Source of the DNA: Yamagishiella unicocca
Lineage: Eukaryota > Chlorophyta > Chlorophyceae > Chlamydomonadales > Volvocaceae
Reading direction: 5' to 3'
DNA: 64,000 nucleotides
NCBI GenBank assembly: GCA_003116995.1
Contig: BDSL01000175.1
Span: 51,739-115,738 of the forward strand
Below the pieces are notes generated by a model that had not been told where the DNA came from, searched no databases, and was given only the letters and a program-made list of their open reading frames with translations. Positions within the stretch are counted from its first letter, which is position 1. Every line of letters begins with the position of its first letter. The position numbers were made by a program, and so were the translations under genes. Shown here piece by piece: positions 22,501 to 34,362 of this stretch.

Positions 22501-25297
22501 TGCTATCCTCGCGCCCACTATTGCAGTCCTAGCCTCCACCCATAACGCACTTGGCACCCAGCCCCAACTTACATTATGAAATTAGTCAGCTGCTCTGCTG
22601 TCAACTGTCCCGTTAGCACCATACCGCACCCAACTGCCAACGCTGCCACCTGAAGATGCGACAAAAACCAGTCAGCATGAGGATTGGATAAAACCCGCAA
22701 GGCCCAATGGACACCGACGGCGAGACGAAGCCCGGAGGCAATGTTTTCTCGATGACGAAATAAGGGGATGACCAGCCCATGTTATGCTACCAGCCAACGT
22801 CCAGGGCTAACCTTTGACGCGTAGCAGGCGATGTGTCCGGCTGCCACGAACATTGAGTAGCCTGCCGCCTGGCGCTTGCCCACGAAATACAGACGGCTAC
22901 AAGGCACAGCAGCGGTTCAGAGTCCTTCGGGTCATGTTGACATCGGAACATCAAGGGGCGACGCGTCGCGGACGGGCTAGTAATGGGAAATGTGCCCTTC
23001 AATACATGTACCCAACGTCGGTGTTGAAATGACGAGACCTAACTTAAAAGTCCAAACCGATCGCCAATTATCGCCGCAGATTTTCACCCTTACCAGCAGC
23101 CCTGTATGCTTACGGATCTCCCGCTTCGTCGCTACCGGCTGTCCTGTTACACACCAACCCACCACAGATCCGCGTTTGGATACGCATTTGCGACCTTGTG
23201 GCCAACACCTCCTGAATAGGATAACCCACTCACTCAAGCCATGTTGTGTACCGCCGCGTTTCAGCGTCCTCCGTGCCAAAAGTCCGCACCACGCGCGACA
23301 GAGTGAGCGCCTCCTCCGCCACGGTGTTGCTCTCCGCCAGTACGTCCTGGAAAATCTGTCAACATATCGAATTGAGTTGCAGGGATGGCACATTCAAGGC
23401 TGTGGTTTTGCGCATACGGAAATGCAGCAGATACGGCGTATGCATGGCTAGAATATCCTGCTGGAAGCGTGATACGGTGTAATATGTGTTGTTCCCCTTG
23501 CGGCTCCTGCCGCTTGTTCCCCAGCACGCAAGCTGAAACGTAGCCTATGTCCTACTTGATTCGGGCTGCTACATCCACTTTCACTTCTGCGCCACACCTA
23601 CCTTCTGCATACGCCTCGCGAAATTGCCGTACACCAGAGTCACGGCCCACAGCACAGCGCTGATGGCAACCGTTATTGCGCATAAGGAGGGCGACAGAAT
23701 GTAGAGGTAGATGATTCCGCCTGATTCCAGGGTGTGCATAACGGTTGCGACCTTGTTAAAATCATCATCATCGTCATAATTCCAACAACACAGGCTAGCG
23801 TCGGCAATTACAGGTTGGTTCAAAGGTGGGCCGCGGTCAGTGATATGGAACCTACTTACCAACCTCGTACAGCTGGCCAACCGTGGAATCGTGGCAAGCG
23901 TAAACAGCACGTTGACGTGCTACTCGTATCCCCGCATCCCACGGGTTTTCCTCGCACCCCCCCAATCCCATTACTCTGCTTCCTTCAAAGCTTGCAACCA
24001 TGCTCACCCACAGCTTGTAATAGATTGCGGACGGCGATGTTCGCGTTGGTCGCGATTACCTTGGTCATCGCCTGGCAATCCGCCTGAAGTCTGGACGTGA
24101 GGTTACCTACGTCTTCACCGTCGAAAAATGCCGTTTCCCGGCGTGCAAGGCTCGAGAAAAGCTCGGCCCTGCACAGCAGCATGGGCCACGTTAGTTCATT
24201 TCGACCCCGCAGCTAACAGCACACGCCTGCGGCATTGTTAGAGTCTATTCGATGACCAGAAGCAGGAGGGATTTGAGCCATGTGTCACAGTCACAGCTGA
24301 CTGCAGAGTCCCCCTCCAAGTGTGCCGCGCTGTAATGGAACCAAGCCCATTGATACCACACACCTCAGCCTCCGTGTCATGCGATTGTTGAGGATGGAGA
24401 AGCAGAAACCCCGCAGTGCGGCAGCGAAACCGTACATGGCGACCATGCACTGCTCTCCGCCGAGGGGGGGGGACACGGGATGTTAAAAAGTACCCGGGTT
24501 CGTTTGGGGCATCATGACGAACTGAATTGAGTCTAGGCCAAACAATGCCCACAAGATGCATGAATTGGGGTCGGAAGAGAGCGAATAGGCGGGGGAGGAA
24601 TTAGGGAGTGGCAAGATAAGGTTCACCGTAGCCTACGCAGGCTTCGTTGGCGGTCAAAAACTCACCGTCCGGAGTGCCGTGGCAGTAACGCAGTATATGA
24701 CATGTCCATTCCACAGCGTGGCCAGAAACTCACCGTCAGGGTTGATAGATAGCCGCTAAACACTGCTGTGCTGGTTCCACCTGATGCGGCGAAAATCGAT
24801 TTCGTTGCGTAGTGCGGGATGGAAAGCTCGCAAACGGAGGCCATGACCTGCATGTTTGGGAGCAGACGTTGAGTATAGCCAATATTTAGTCTCCACCACG
24901 CCTTTGCCTTGGCAAACAACTTGCAAATGCGCACCATAAACACTGATGCCAAAACCAAGACAGGGATGTCCGGCACACACAAGCCCCAAAGCTTTGCAAC
25001 CACAGGCCCGAGCTCCACGGGCGCCTCAGGCTGTTTTGATTTTGAAGGGCTTTCAACCTTCCACCAGTCTACAGCCGCTCTAGGAAGTCCACTTATGAAG
25101 GCCGCTGCAGATTCCATTCCGCTGTGGCTGGAAGGTGTCGGAGGCACTAATCCAGCAACGTTTGCGTCGACACGCAGCCGGATGCGAGGGCGGGGGAGGT
25201 GCTGGCTGAGAGACAGAGGGCCAAAGATGGCCGGAGGACTACGCCTGGGTATAGTTAAACCACTGCCTGCATGACTTCGAAACAGTTGCGTCCCCAT
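19522..25297 (-). CDS. TAP/ABCB-type half ABC transporter, possibly plastid
   Basis: Sixteen exons in transcript order: 24935-25297, 24734-24847, 24364-24452, 24008-24168, 23602-23720, 23234-23355, 22812-22896, 22573-22649, 22273-22336, 21957-22078, 21612-21687, 21222-21374, 20913-21047, 20643-20725, 20262-20439, 19522-20112; all phases fit; 843 aa. One ABC membrane domain (residues ~100-400; [15 protein letters not shown] in the first cytosolic loop) is followed by one nucleotide-binding domain: Walker [10 protein letters not shown] (466-474), Q-loop Gln515, signature LSGGQ (571-575), Walker B LLVLDE (591-596) and H-loop His629. All catalytic residues are present. It is a half-transporter that must dimerise. 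The Arg/Ser/Pro-rich N-terminus could be a plastid transit peptide, as in plant ABCB26/TAP1-like proteins, but mitochondrial targeting is not excluded. The substrate is unknown. The C-terminal ~150 residues are an Ala/Ser/Asp-rich extension. Exon 3 could start at 24452 or slightly later. Confidence 0.93.
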
Positions 25298-26072
25298 AAT
25301 TAGAGGCCTCAGCAGTAGCTCCGCTCAGCTGAAGTTATGGTGCGAACTGGAAATTCCAGTTCCTCGGGTAATGTCCGTGAAGCTTTAGAATCGCGTTCAC
25401 TAATTAAGTCGTTTTCGGCTATGTGCAAAAGCGGAAGGTACGCAAGGCAGTAAAAACTATGACCTGAGGCAAATCATCCCGCCGTACAAATGTCAGCTTT
25501 CCTCTTTACTGCTCCTCTGCTACTATATTCTTCACAGGTGTACAGAGCTATTCACGAGGTACATGTTTAGTTGATTTTCTAAGGCAAATCCAAAACTCAT
25601 TGAGGGACGAGCAAATATTGCGGTAGATACTGAGCCTTGAAAAGCGGTCCTTTGCGCCTAGAAGTCCGAACTATAGCAATTACTTTCTATCATATGTGCT
25701 ATTTAGTGGTCCGGCAGAAGGATATATAACGTTCGCTGGCTAAATCCGTCCTACACGTCCCGCTATGTGACGCAAAAATGCAGGTGTGTGGCCTATATTG
25801 TGGGTCCTTAGCATTCGACTGGGTGAATGTATCAGCAAGTTTGTTTGTGATGTGTGCCAAGAGCGTGAGAGGATAGACTTGCGCCGTCCCGCCCGCGTCC
25901 ATTCGCTCCTTGCAGGCTGCATACCACGCTGAGTCTCTTGGGCCTGGGTCGGCTTTCCTGAGCCACGCCCATCTTTTACCACGGGGAGGCCCGGTAAGGG
26001 TGACGCAGCTGACCTTGGAGTCGTAATTCGTGACCTGGCGCTCATTGAAACACCACATGTTTTGCTTCGCAG
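25298..26072. other. divergent intergenic region, possible first bZIP exon
   Basis: The region lies between the ABC transporter start (-) and the first sure bZIP exon (+). The left half is AT-rich and probably holds both promoters. ATG CAG at 25778-25783, followed by GTGTGT, would give a two-codon first exon (MQ) in the right phase for the exon at 26073, but this is only a candidate. Minus-strand open frames near 25700-26170 have no recognisable content. Confidence 0.4.
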
Positions 26073-28022
26073 GGACCGTCCTATCCATACGCGTATCATG
26101 CTGCTGGCTACGGCGATGCTGCCCCTGGGGTAAGTCATGCGCAAGCTTGGAAGGTTCGTCTTCGTCGTTCATTCCGCCTTTCCTAACGCCTTTCCACGTT
26201 TTGCAGCCGCCATTGTTCCTGCCAAACAGCTATAGTGGGGTGTCCCCCGGGGTGTATCCACCAATGGGTGTCGAAGCAGCCGCGGCTGCAGCGGCCGCGC
26301 AGCAGCAGGCGTACAATCTTCCCGGTTTCAACTACGCCTCCCCTTTCAGCGCGGCACTGACTGCGCCCCTTCTCAATGCGGTGCAATCGTCATTAGTCAC
26401 CGCTTCCAGCAATGCAGCAGGCGAAATGCAGCAGCTTATATCATCGCCCGGACAACCTGCCGGGATGTGGGGACCAGAGCGCACGCAAAGCGGCAGCGAT
26501 ACCGGTGAGAATGTACCCGCGTGCGACGGCCGACCGTATTACCACTGTTTATTGCATGCATCGTCGACGTCGTGGTTCTGCATGTTTTAACCGCTGTAAT
26601 AAGGAGCCATTCCTGGGCCGTGTCTTTCCCGCCAGTTTTAACATAGTAGGCCCCTACTTAATTCCTGGGCACATGCTGCTGGCAGCCTACTAGGTCCAAT
26701 ACCCCTTCCTCTGTAGGAAGCTGAAACCGTTGGCCGCCCGCGCCCTGCAGGTTGCATTGCTGCTTCTACCGTTCATCCAAACATGCCACAATCCTATCCG
26801 GGGATGCCAGCGTCGGTACCGCAGCAACAGGACGCTGGTGCTACCGCGTATGGGACCTCAGCTGCCGCAATGCAAGGTAATAGGCCGCGCGGACCATTCG
26901 TGCGGTGCTCGCGAGTGTAGTGGAATATTGCGAGCCGGTGAACTAGGTTCAGTCTTTGAAGGGTTCGAAGTCAGAAATGCGGCAAGGGTATGCCTCGCTC
27001 AATAAACCCGTCAGTATTAGGGGTTACGGGTTAGCGAACAGTACGGTGGATTGCACACGTACTTAAATGCGCGATTCCGTACCGATGTTATTCAAGCGCT
27101 GCGTGACTGGGCCGTGGGCCTACTTGTTTGGCGTACGGGATAGGGCGGCGCCATCATCACCCCCCCACTTGAACACCACCTGCATTCTCAATTGGGTCAT
27201 GTTAAAGTCAGGAGATTCGTACCACACCTCTTCGACCCAACTTCTGTCACCGGCGTCGGTCCTTTTTGCTGCCCAAATGTACATTTGTTTTCCTCCCCGA
27301 TGTCACAAATGAGTCAAGATGGGCTCTGCTTATACACGGAATTGGCGAAATGCCTTGTAACATACGTGCCCAATGGATTCGCAGGTTTTCCGCCCATGCT
27401 TGGCCCTGGATACGGTGCTGCGGTACTGGGCTCCGCGGACTACTGGCGGCACATTGCAGCCGTAGCAGCTGCAAGCGGTGGCATGCAGAGCTCCACGTCC
27501 ATGCAGGTGCGTGGTTCATTGCAGCCTGGTTGCTTGGCGTACATTGTTTTTCAGTAAGCTGCACCTCGTCTGAGTGTATGGATGAATAATCAGGTCCTAG
27601 ATCGTAGCCCGTTGGCGTTTATGCCCGATGGCGTGCCACCTTCGCTGTCCGATATGCGCTCTCACGTTCGACACACTGTGCAGGTCCAGCCACCGTATAC
27701 CGAGTACCACAACCCGTATGCTCAACATCAACAGCAGCAGCAACAACAACAGCATGCCGCTGCTGCTGCTCTGCACTTGCAAGCTGTCTATATGCAACAG
27801 CAGCAGCAGCAACAGCAGCAACAACAGCCCTATGGAGCTTCGGGGCCTGCAATGGCGTCTATTGCCGCAATTACTGCGGCATCGTTGGGTGCTGCAGCGG
27901 GATCAGTGTCTGGGGCGCATGGTCTGCCGCTGGGTGCTATAAATGCCTCACAGCTGCTGCAGTTTATGCAGCAACAGCAGCAACAGCAACAACAGCAGCA
28001 ACAACAGCAGCAACAACAGCAG

Positions 28023-28060
<38 letters not shown>

Positions 28061-28082
28061 GCAGCAACAACAGCAGCAGCAA

Positions 28083-28120
<38 letters not shown>

Positions 28121-31100
28121 GCAGGCAGGTGTGACGCCAGAGTCGCTGAGCGACCCAGCCCTAGCTGCGGCGGCTGCAACGGCTTTGCACCTTCTGCAGC
28201 TACCGGCTGGTCTTCGAGCGCTGGCAGCGTGTGGGATGATGCCCAATATCCTGCAGCCGCAGCAGCAACAACAATCGCAGCAACAACAACAGCAACAACA
28301 GCTGCCGGGCTACCCGCCTAGCGTAGCTGCCAGCTACGGGCCCGGGCTCCTGGCAGCGCTTCTGCCGCCCCTGGCGCAAGGCGGCTATACGGCAGCTGAT
28401 CCTGCGTTAGCTGCGCAGGCGGCTGGCCCGGGGAACGCACCGTATCATCCAGCGATTGCCGCTGCGAATGCGCAGGCTCCTCGCCCACAGTACGCGCCCC
28501 AGCACGCTCTGGCAGCGTATCAACAGGATTCCGTTGCGGAGGTTGCTGATCCACGGTTGCAGCAAGTGCATATGCTTCAACAACAGCTATCACAATCTCA
28601 ATCCCAGCGCCAGGAACCCGATCCCGGCCAGAGATTCCGTGAGCAGCAGAGGCAAGAGCAACCAGCGGGACAGGCGGCAGGGCCACCGGAGCGGCTGGAG
28701 GTGCTGCGCGTGAGTGAAGCACGACAGGGCGAGAAGACATCGCCCTCCTCTCCAGCAAGTGGAGCTGGTCCGACGGCAAGGCCACGGTCGCTTGAGGGAT
28801 CAGTATTTCCGCTGACCACGGTGTCGCCGGCTGTTGCGCAGCAGCGAGAGCAACAGCAGCCCGCCAAGCGCCCACCCGCTCACGCGAATGCTCCTCCCCA
28901 GGCCTACGAGGCGGGAACATTCTTGAACGACCTCCTGGGGTCCGCCTCCTATCAAAGCACCGGCCTGGCACCGGCGGGCTCCACACCGCCTTCCATGCCC
29001 GGCCTCAGCAACGGCCCCGGGCCGACGGATGATGACTCGAGTGACGATGCCCCCGACTCGCCGTACTCAGACGAGACGTCCTCGCCTTCACCGTCCCCAA
29101 CAAGGGAACCCAGTCCCGACCCCTCCGGCACCATCGGAGGCCCAAGGCTGCCTTCTGCAGCTGCGTACCTAATCATGAGCCTGCAGCAGCAGCAGCTATC
29201 TGGTCTGTCTGGGGGCCCGAGTTCACCCGCGGCGAGACAGCACGTCCAGTCGGCACCCAAGCTCCACCAGCTGCCGCCGCCGCCGCACCTCTTGCACCTT
29301 ACGGCCATGCAAATGCAGTTGCCCCTTCCTCACGCCGTGCTGGCTTGTAAGCAGTCCGCGTCCACCTGCCCGCATGCTGCTGCCAAGGCCCTGGACCGAA
29401 CAGCCGCTGGAGCCACCGCCTGTACGTCGACGTCGGTCCCTATGGTCCACGGAGAAACGCGACGCCGCACGGTAGCTGACCGCCGTGAGCGCCGCAAGGA
29501 GAGCAACCGCGAGAGTGCACGGCGCTGTCGGCTGCGTCGCGAAAAAGACACGGGCGAACTATCACGCCGGGTCACGTCTCAGGAGACCCACAACGGAAAT
29601 CTGCTGGCGCAGATCCAAAGGCTGGAGCAAGCTACATCGATGCTGCTGGTGCGTTAAGAGGGGTTTTGGTGGTGGCATCCTCGGTCGTGGTGGTGGTGTG
29701 CGTCTATAGAACGATGCAAGGCAGAAAGGCGTAGTGATCCCCGGGTAGTATCCTAGCGATTGAGCGTTGTGCGTCAATGCCCATGAGATGTTCCACCGAT
29801 AAGTTGTGGGTAAACCGATGCAATGGGCTGATGCAATAGGCTGATAAGTCCTGGCGAAGGTTGTTTGCGTCATGGTGTCCCTATCTACCTAAACGCGATG
29901 GATGCCTGATCCCGTTCATGCTGGACCACAGGAACAAAACAGCGTTCTCGACGCCTGGCTGCAGCATATACAAACCGCCGGCGACGGCGCCGCCACGGCC
30001 GCCATCACCATCCTCGGCTACGTGCGAACGTTGGACGAGCAGATGGCTGCTGCTGCGACGGCCGCTGCGACCGTGCAGCTGCAGGTGGCTGCGGCTCACG
30101 AGCAGTACATGCCGCGAGAGCAGCTGGCGGCGCTACACCTGCATCCGCAAATGCAGCTCCAGGCGCAGGCCGCACAGCGAGTGCAGCTGCAGGCCCAGCA
30201 GATGGATGACCAGGATCCAGAGGGCTGGCCCCGGGAGGACGCTGACGCCCCGGTTGGTCCTGCATTCCCGGTCGGCGGCAACAACGCGCAGATGGGCGTT
30301 GGTGACGTGCCGGCCCTCGAGCCAGAGCTCGGTCACCCCCGCTGCCTCGGGGGCGAGGCTGAAGCTGATCGCCCTGCGGCTGCGTCGAGGCGGGCTGTCG
30401 ACGCGGGGGAGCCTAGGGATGAGGACGCGCACGCCAAGGTGCGTGCATCGAGTCCGCCACCTTTGGCATTGGTAACGTAGGCATATAGATGCGCAATGGA
30501 AGAGCCTAATAGCCTCGTGTGCCGCCTGCGCCGCTCTCCTTACCTACTTCAGCTAACGTACATATCGTGTGCGCATGACCCTTCCTTCCTTGTTATGGCC
30601 ATCTACATCTGGTTTTGCAGAAGCAACGGAAGCGAAAGAAGCGACATGGCGGAGAAGATCGTGAAGGCAGCAACAGGCCCTCGAAGCGACAGCCGCTACC
30701 TGCGCCGCGCCCATTCGGCTCTGAACATCTGGGCGCGGAGGAAGGGCAGCAGGAGCAAGCAGCTGCTGCTGAAGGGCCTTGGGCGCGTGGTGCTGTCCCT
30801 GCGACCACGCAGCGGGTCCTCGCTGACTCTCAAGACGCAAGTCCAGCCCAGCCGCAGGAGACAGCTCACCGCAAGCGGCCGTTACGGACGCAGGGGAGTC
30901 ATGATGACGATGCTGTCGCCGCGGGCACTGGGTCTGATGCGGCTATCCATGCCGCTGCAGCCCTGCACCGCCAGAGCAAGCGGCCAGCCGTCGCTATGGG
31001 GCGCTCAGGCAGCCCATGCGGAGGAGCTGCCGGCATGCCTGAGCCCGGGGACAAGGCCTTCCATCGCCGTGCCCGGGCGAGCGGCGCCAAGCGCAGCGGG

Positions 31101-31871
31101 GCCAGCGGTATCGACGGCAGCAGTAGTGGTGGCGGTGCCCGCGCGGCCATGGAGACTACGACATCCGGCGACGCGACGGTTGCTTGCTTGGGCCCGGAGG
31201 AGGAATGGTCGCTGTTGCGCGAGGTACGAAGTTTGGCAAACTGGGGGTGGCGCGCAGCTGTGTGACAACCCTGTCTGCGCTGGGGCATGAACAAGGGACA
31301 ACAGCGTCGGCAGTACTCGCCGTATCTCTTCAATGCAGGCGTTGCAGGCAGCCCCTGGGGTGTCTTGCGTGCTGCGCTGTAAGCCGTATAGGATGTCGCC
31401 GTTTGTCCGTTGGCCTAGGCTTCATCTATTCGAGACATCTTTACGAGCATACGCCTGACCTTGCCGCCATCCTATTTTGTTGGCGTGCAGGAGCTGCAAC
31501 CTACCGAAGATGTACCGCCTTCACATGCGCACATCGTGCGCACGGCCGGCACCAGGGCGTGTGAGAACATCGATGAAGCTGGTTGCACTGTTGCAGGTGC
31601 TGACGTCGAATACAAGCTTCGGAGCGCAGGGGTTGGTGGTCGTTCGCCCCGTCGTACAGGAAGCGGTGGCTGCGCCGTCGATGTTGACGGCGCTGCAGTA
31701 TTGCCGCCACCGCCAGGCCTGGCCTCCAATTGCCCCTCGCCGGAGCTGATGCTGTTGGGCGCAGCGGTGGAGCGCATGCTCATGCTGCCCCCGAATGACA
31801 GCCGCAGCTGCAGCCTAGACCAGAGCCAAGCCGGAAGCGGGAGCGGCAGCCAGTTGCACAGCCAGCAATGA
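26073..31871 (+). CDS. bZIP transcription factor with a long polyglutamine tract, 5' end open
   Basis: Exons: 26073-26129, 26207-26504, 26751-26876, 27385-27506, 27684-29648, 29932-30438, 30621-31223, 31491-31871; phases agree; at least 1352 aa. The first exon with the ATG is not proven (candidate ATG at 25778). The N-terminal ~200 residues are Pro/Tyr/Gly/Ala-rich (GPSYPYAYHAAGYGD), loosely like the activation regions of plant GBF-type bZIPs. A run of 52 Gln (27969-28124) and several shorter runs follow. The DNA-binding region is NRESARRCRLRR (N-x7-R), with the first zipper Leu exactly nine residues later; heptad positions read L, Q, L, L, L, L, and the last one is created across the splice 29648/29932. 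A basic KQRKRKKRH at the start of exon 30621-31223 looks like a second nuclear signal. The product is a nuclear regulator; its targets are unknown. Downstream exons are disordered-looking. Confidence 0.85.
27969..28124 (+). repeat. polyglutamine-coding CAG/CAA tract, 52 codons
   Basis: An uninterrupted run of 52 Gln codons, an irregular mix of CAG and CAA. The mixture argues for selection or old age of the tract rather than a fresh pure-repeat expansion. The antisense frame reads as poly-Cys/Val and is not a gene. Confidence 0.95.
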
Positions 31872-32079
31872 CACCTGCAGCGTTGCGGCACGATAGACGC
31901 GATAATTGAGTGTTGGGGTCGCTCCCTGGAAATGTAGGGTGCTGCGCTGTTGTTGCTACGTGCTGCAGGGTCACAGTGCGACCCTGATGGACGCCGCGCA
32001 ACGGCCAGCGCGCGGTGGCGTGTTTCATCCTGTGACTTGGAATTATGAGGGAATATTTCTCGCAACAGTACGACTAAAG

Positions 32080-32084
32080 TGTAA
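32080..32084 (+). promoter_or_regulatory. TGTAA polyadenylation signal, bZIP gene
   Basis: TGTAA lies 209 bases after the bZIP stop codon, a normal distance for a green-algal 3' UTR. Confidence 0.5.
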
Positions 32085-33430
32085 GTTAGATGTGTGCTAT
32101 GTGTCTGGATGTGCTCATTTTGGGTACGGTACGAGCGGGTAGCGCTGTGAGCGAGTTTGAGCGCTAGACTTCTTTGTGGATGTTACTAGTGGGTTGTACC
32201 GTATCGCCGTGGGGCAGCCGTTGGTGGGCCGCAACAGTACGCCGTGTGCAAGTGCGTGCTGGAAACCAAGCGGCTGTCTGTAGGTGCGCTGAGAAGAAGC
32301 GAACGGCGCACGCCTATGTATTCGCGGAGACCGTTAGACTGGCCCAGCAGGTGGATACTGAGGTGAATTGGTGCCCTACCAGAAGCCTTCATGCTCCATC
32401 TACCGTGGGATGCGTACATTGCGCGCAGTCCTGCTTCATTTCTTGCGGAAGGTGTGGGCGGGCCTAGCGCTTTAGAGCCCATTACCCCGGTGAAGTCGCG
32501 GTAGCAGAGCAGCACGCAGATTTTGCACTGGCGGGGTGAACACGTCAGGCGTGTGCGGTCAGCACATACATTATGGGTTCTGTATGCATTCACTCCTGTT
32601 GTTTCTCTGGTTTTGAAACACCAGGAGCCCGCGAAGTGACACGTACCCCTTCCATCGCCTGCGGGTGGTTGGTGTGCCAACTTGAATGAAGCTGCTGCCC
32701 CACTAGAGGATCTCGGGGCAGGCCAGGGCGCTCGGCTTATTACACGGTAGTACAATCCGCAAGGTGCGCAGTCGTCACGTTGGCGACCTGCGTTACTGGG
32801 CAAGGGCTGCATTGCTGCACTGTGGCCATCTTTCGTTATGAAAGCCTTGCCCCCGGCAAGCTGTTGTATGTTGTATGTTGTATGCCCCCCATCGCCATGT
32901 GCGCTATCGTGCGCGCAGGCAGGACTGGTGCTTCGCGTGTGTGGGCATGAGGGCGGGGACGACCGTTGGGTACCGGATGCTGCGGTATTTTGTCCACCGC
33001 CCGGAGCTGTAAGGAGGAGCGTTTAGGTGTGCGTCAGACATCGCGTGGTTGGACGTTGAAGGAATGCACCGTGCTCTTCTTACAGTTTGTTATGGGGTCC
33101 GTCAGCGTTATTCTTCTTGGCCAGGCACTCCATGTCCTACTAAGGTGTTGAAAGGCTGGCGCTCGCTGCACATGACGGTTAAGAAGGTCAGGCGTCGATG
33201 TTCCTATTCCCATGGTGTTTTTCTTACGCGGGATGTCCTGGTTGTGACCTCCTGAGGTGCAGCGTCATTCGAATCCCGTCTTTCTGTGGCCTGGAAGCCG
33301 CCGCGTTGCAGAGCCGCGGCCGCCATAGCAATTGGGGCACACGTCCCTACCACAGATATACCATACAAACATAATACGGTAACCATTTGTTTTGTTTCGA
33401 GCTTCGCGCGGGTGAGTGTTCCTATGTTCG

Positions 33431-33456
33431 GTGTGTGTGTGTGTGTGTGTGTGTGT
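33431..33456. repeat. (GT)13 microsatellite
   Basis: Twenty-six bases of perfect GT dinucleotide repeat. Confidence 0.95.
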
Positions 33457-34326
33457 TCCGCGGGTTGCTATGCATGTGCTTGGTTGACGGAATCGTCATC
33501 TCCGGTATCTATGGTTGATTGGAATGGGCTCAAGCCTTGCTCGCCAGTTTGAGGGTCATCGGGCTGCGCTGCTGCGATACACATTCGTTGTTCAGCGCTC
33601 ACGGCCTTGCGTGGTTTTGGTTGCATGGGCGAAAACGTAGGCCATAGTCTGCGCACCCAGAGCACGTGCCAGAGCAAGGACATTGTCAGGCTGCGTGATG
33701 CCCACTAATTTATCCTGGCTGTAGTTGCCCGCTGGTCGACCTATCGTGACATTTCCTCGGCCACGCTCGAGAAATTTTAGTTGACGCGCTTCTCCATAGC
33801 CAGGGTTGGGGACGTCTGTTGAGCAGGATAAGCTATGTCGTCGACGTCACTTGCATCTGTAAGAAGTTGCTGTGTGTCCATTTCCTTCGCCCGTTGTTCC
33901 GCTTCCGCATCCAAGCTAGGTAGCTTCGCCCGTTGTTCCGCTTTTCGCTTGCCATGCAAAATAGTAGTTCTCGAATGCTGCGGCCGGCATGCTGTCGGCC
34001 TTGTCTTTTGTTAAAAATATTAATGCATTGGCTGCGGTCTTCTTTGCATCTGACTACGGTCACTCCGAGTGTACTACATTGATTGCCAATGCATGGTGCC
34101 CGTGGGCAATCGCAAGGCGGTTGTTACTGAGACCGATTGGAGTTGCCCCTTTGTGATGTTCCATGAAATGGATAGCCTTTCACACCGACGCGATTTTACG
34201 AGCTCAGCCAGCAGCTGCTGCGATGCTGCAGACTGGCCGTCAGTCCGGCCGTTCACACTTTCATATGCTCGGCCCAAACGAAGAAACGGTCCTCTGCTTC
34301 CCAATGCGGCATTTTAGGTACCAATT

Positions 34327-34362
34327 AAATGATTTACGACTGTCAAATGATTTACGACTGCT
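34327..34362. repeat. 18-bp tandem duplication
   Basis: AAATGATTTACGACTGTC is followed at once by a second copy that differs only in its last two bases. Confidence 0.85.

Noticed and set aside
27830..28246. Minus-strand frame with a long Cys run
   Set aside because: It is the antisense of the CAG/CAA polyglutamine tract of the bZIP gene.
32186..32812. 208-codon minus-strand frame
   Set aside because: Mixed composition without any family feature; no introns or neighbours support it.
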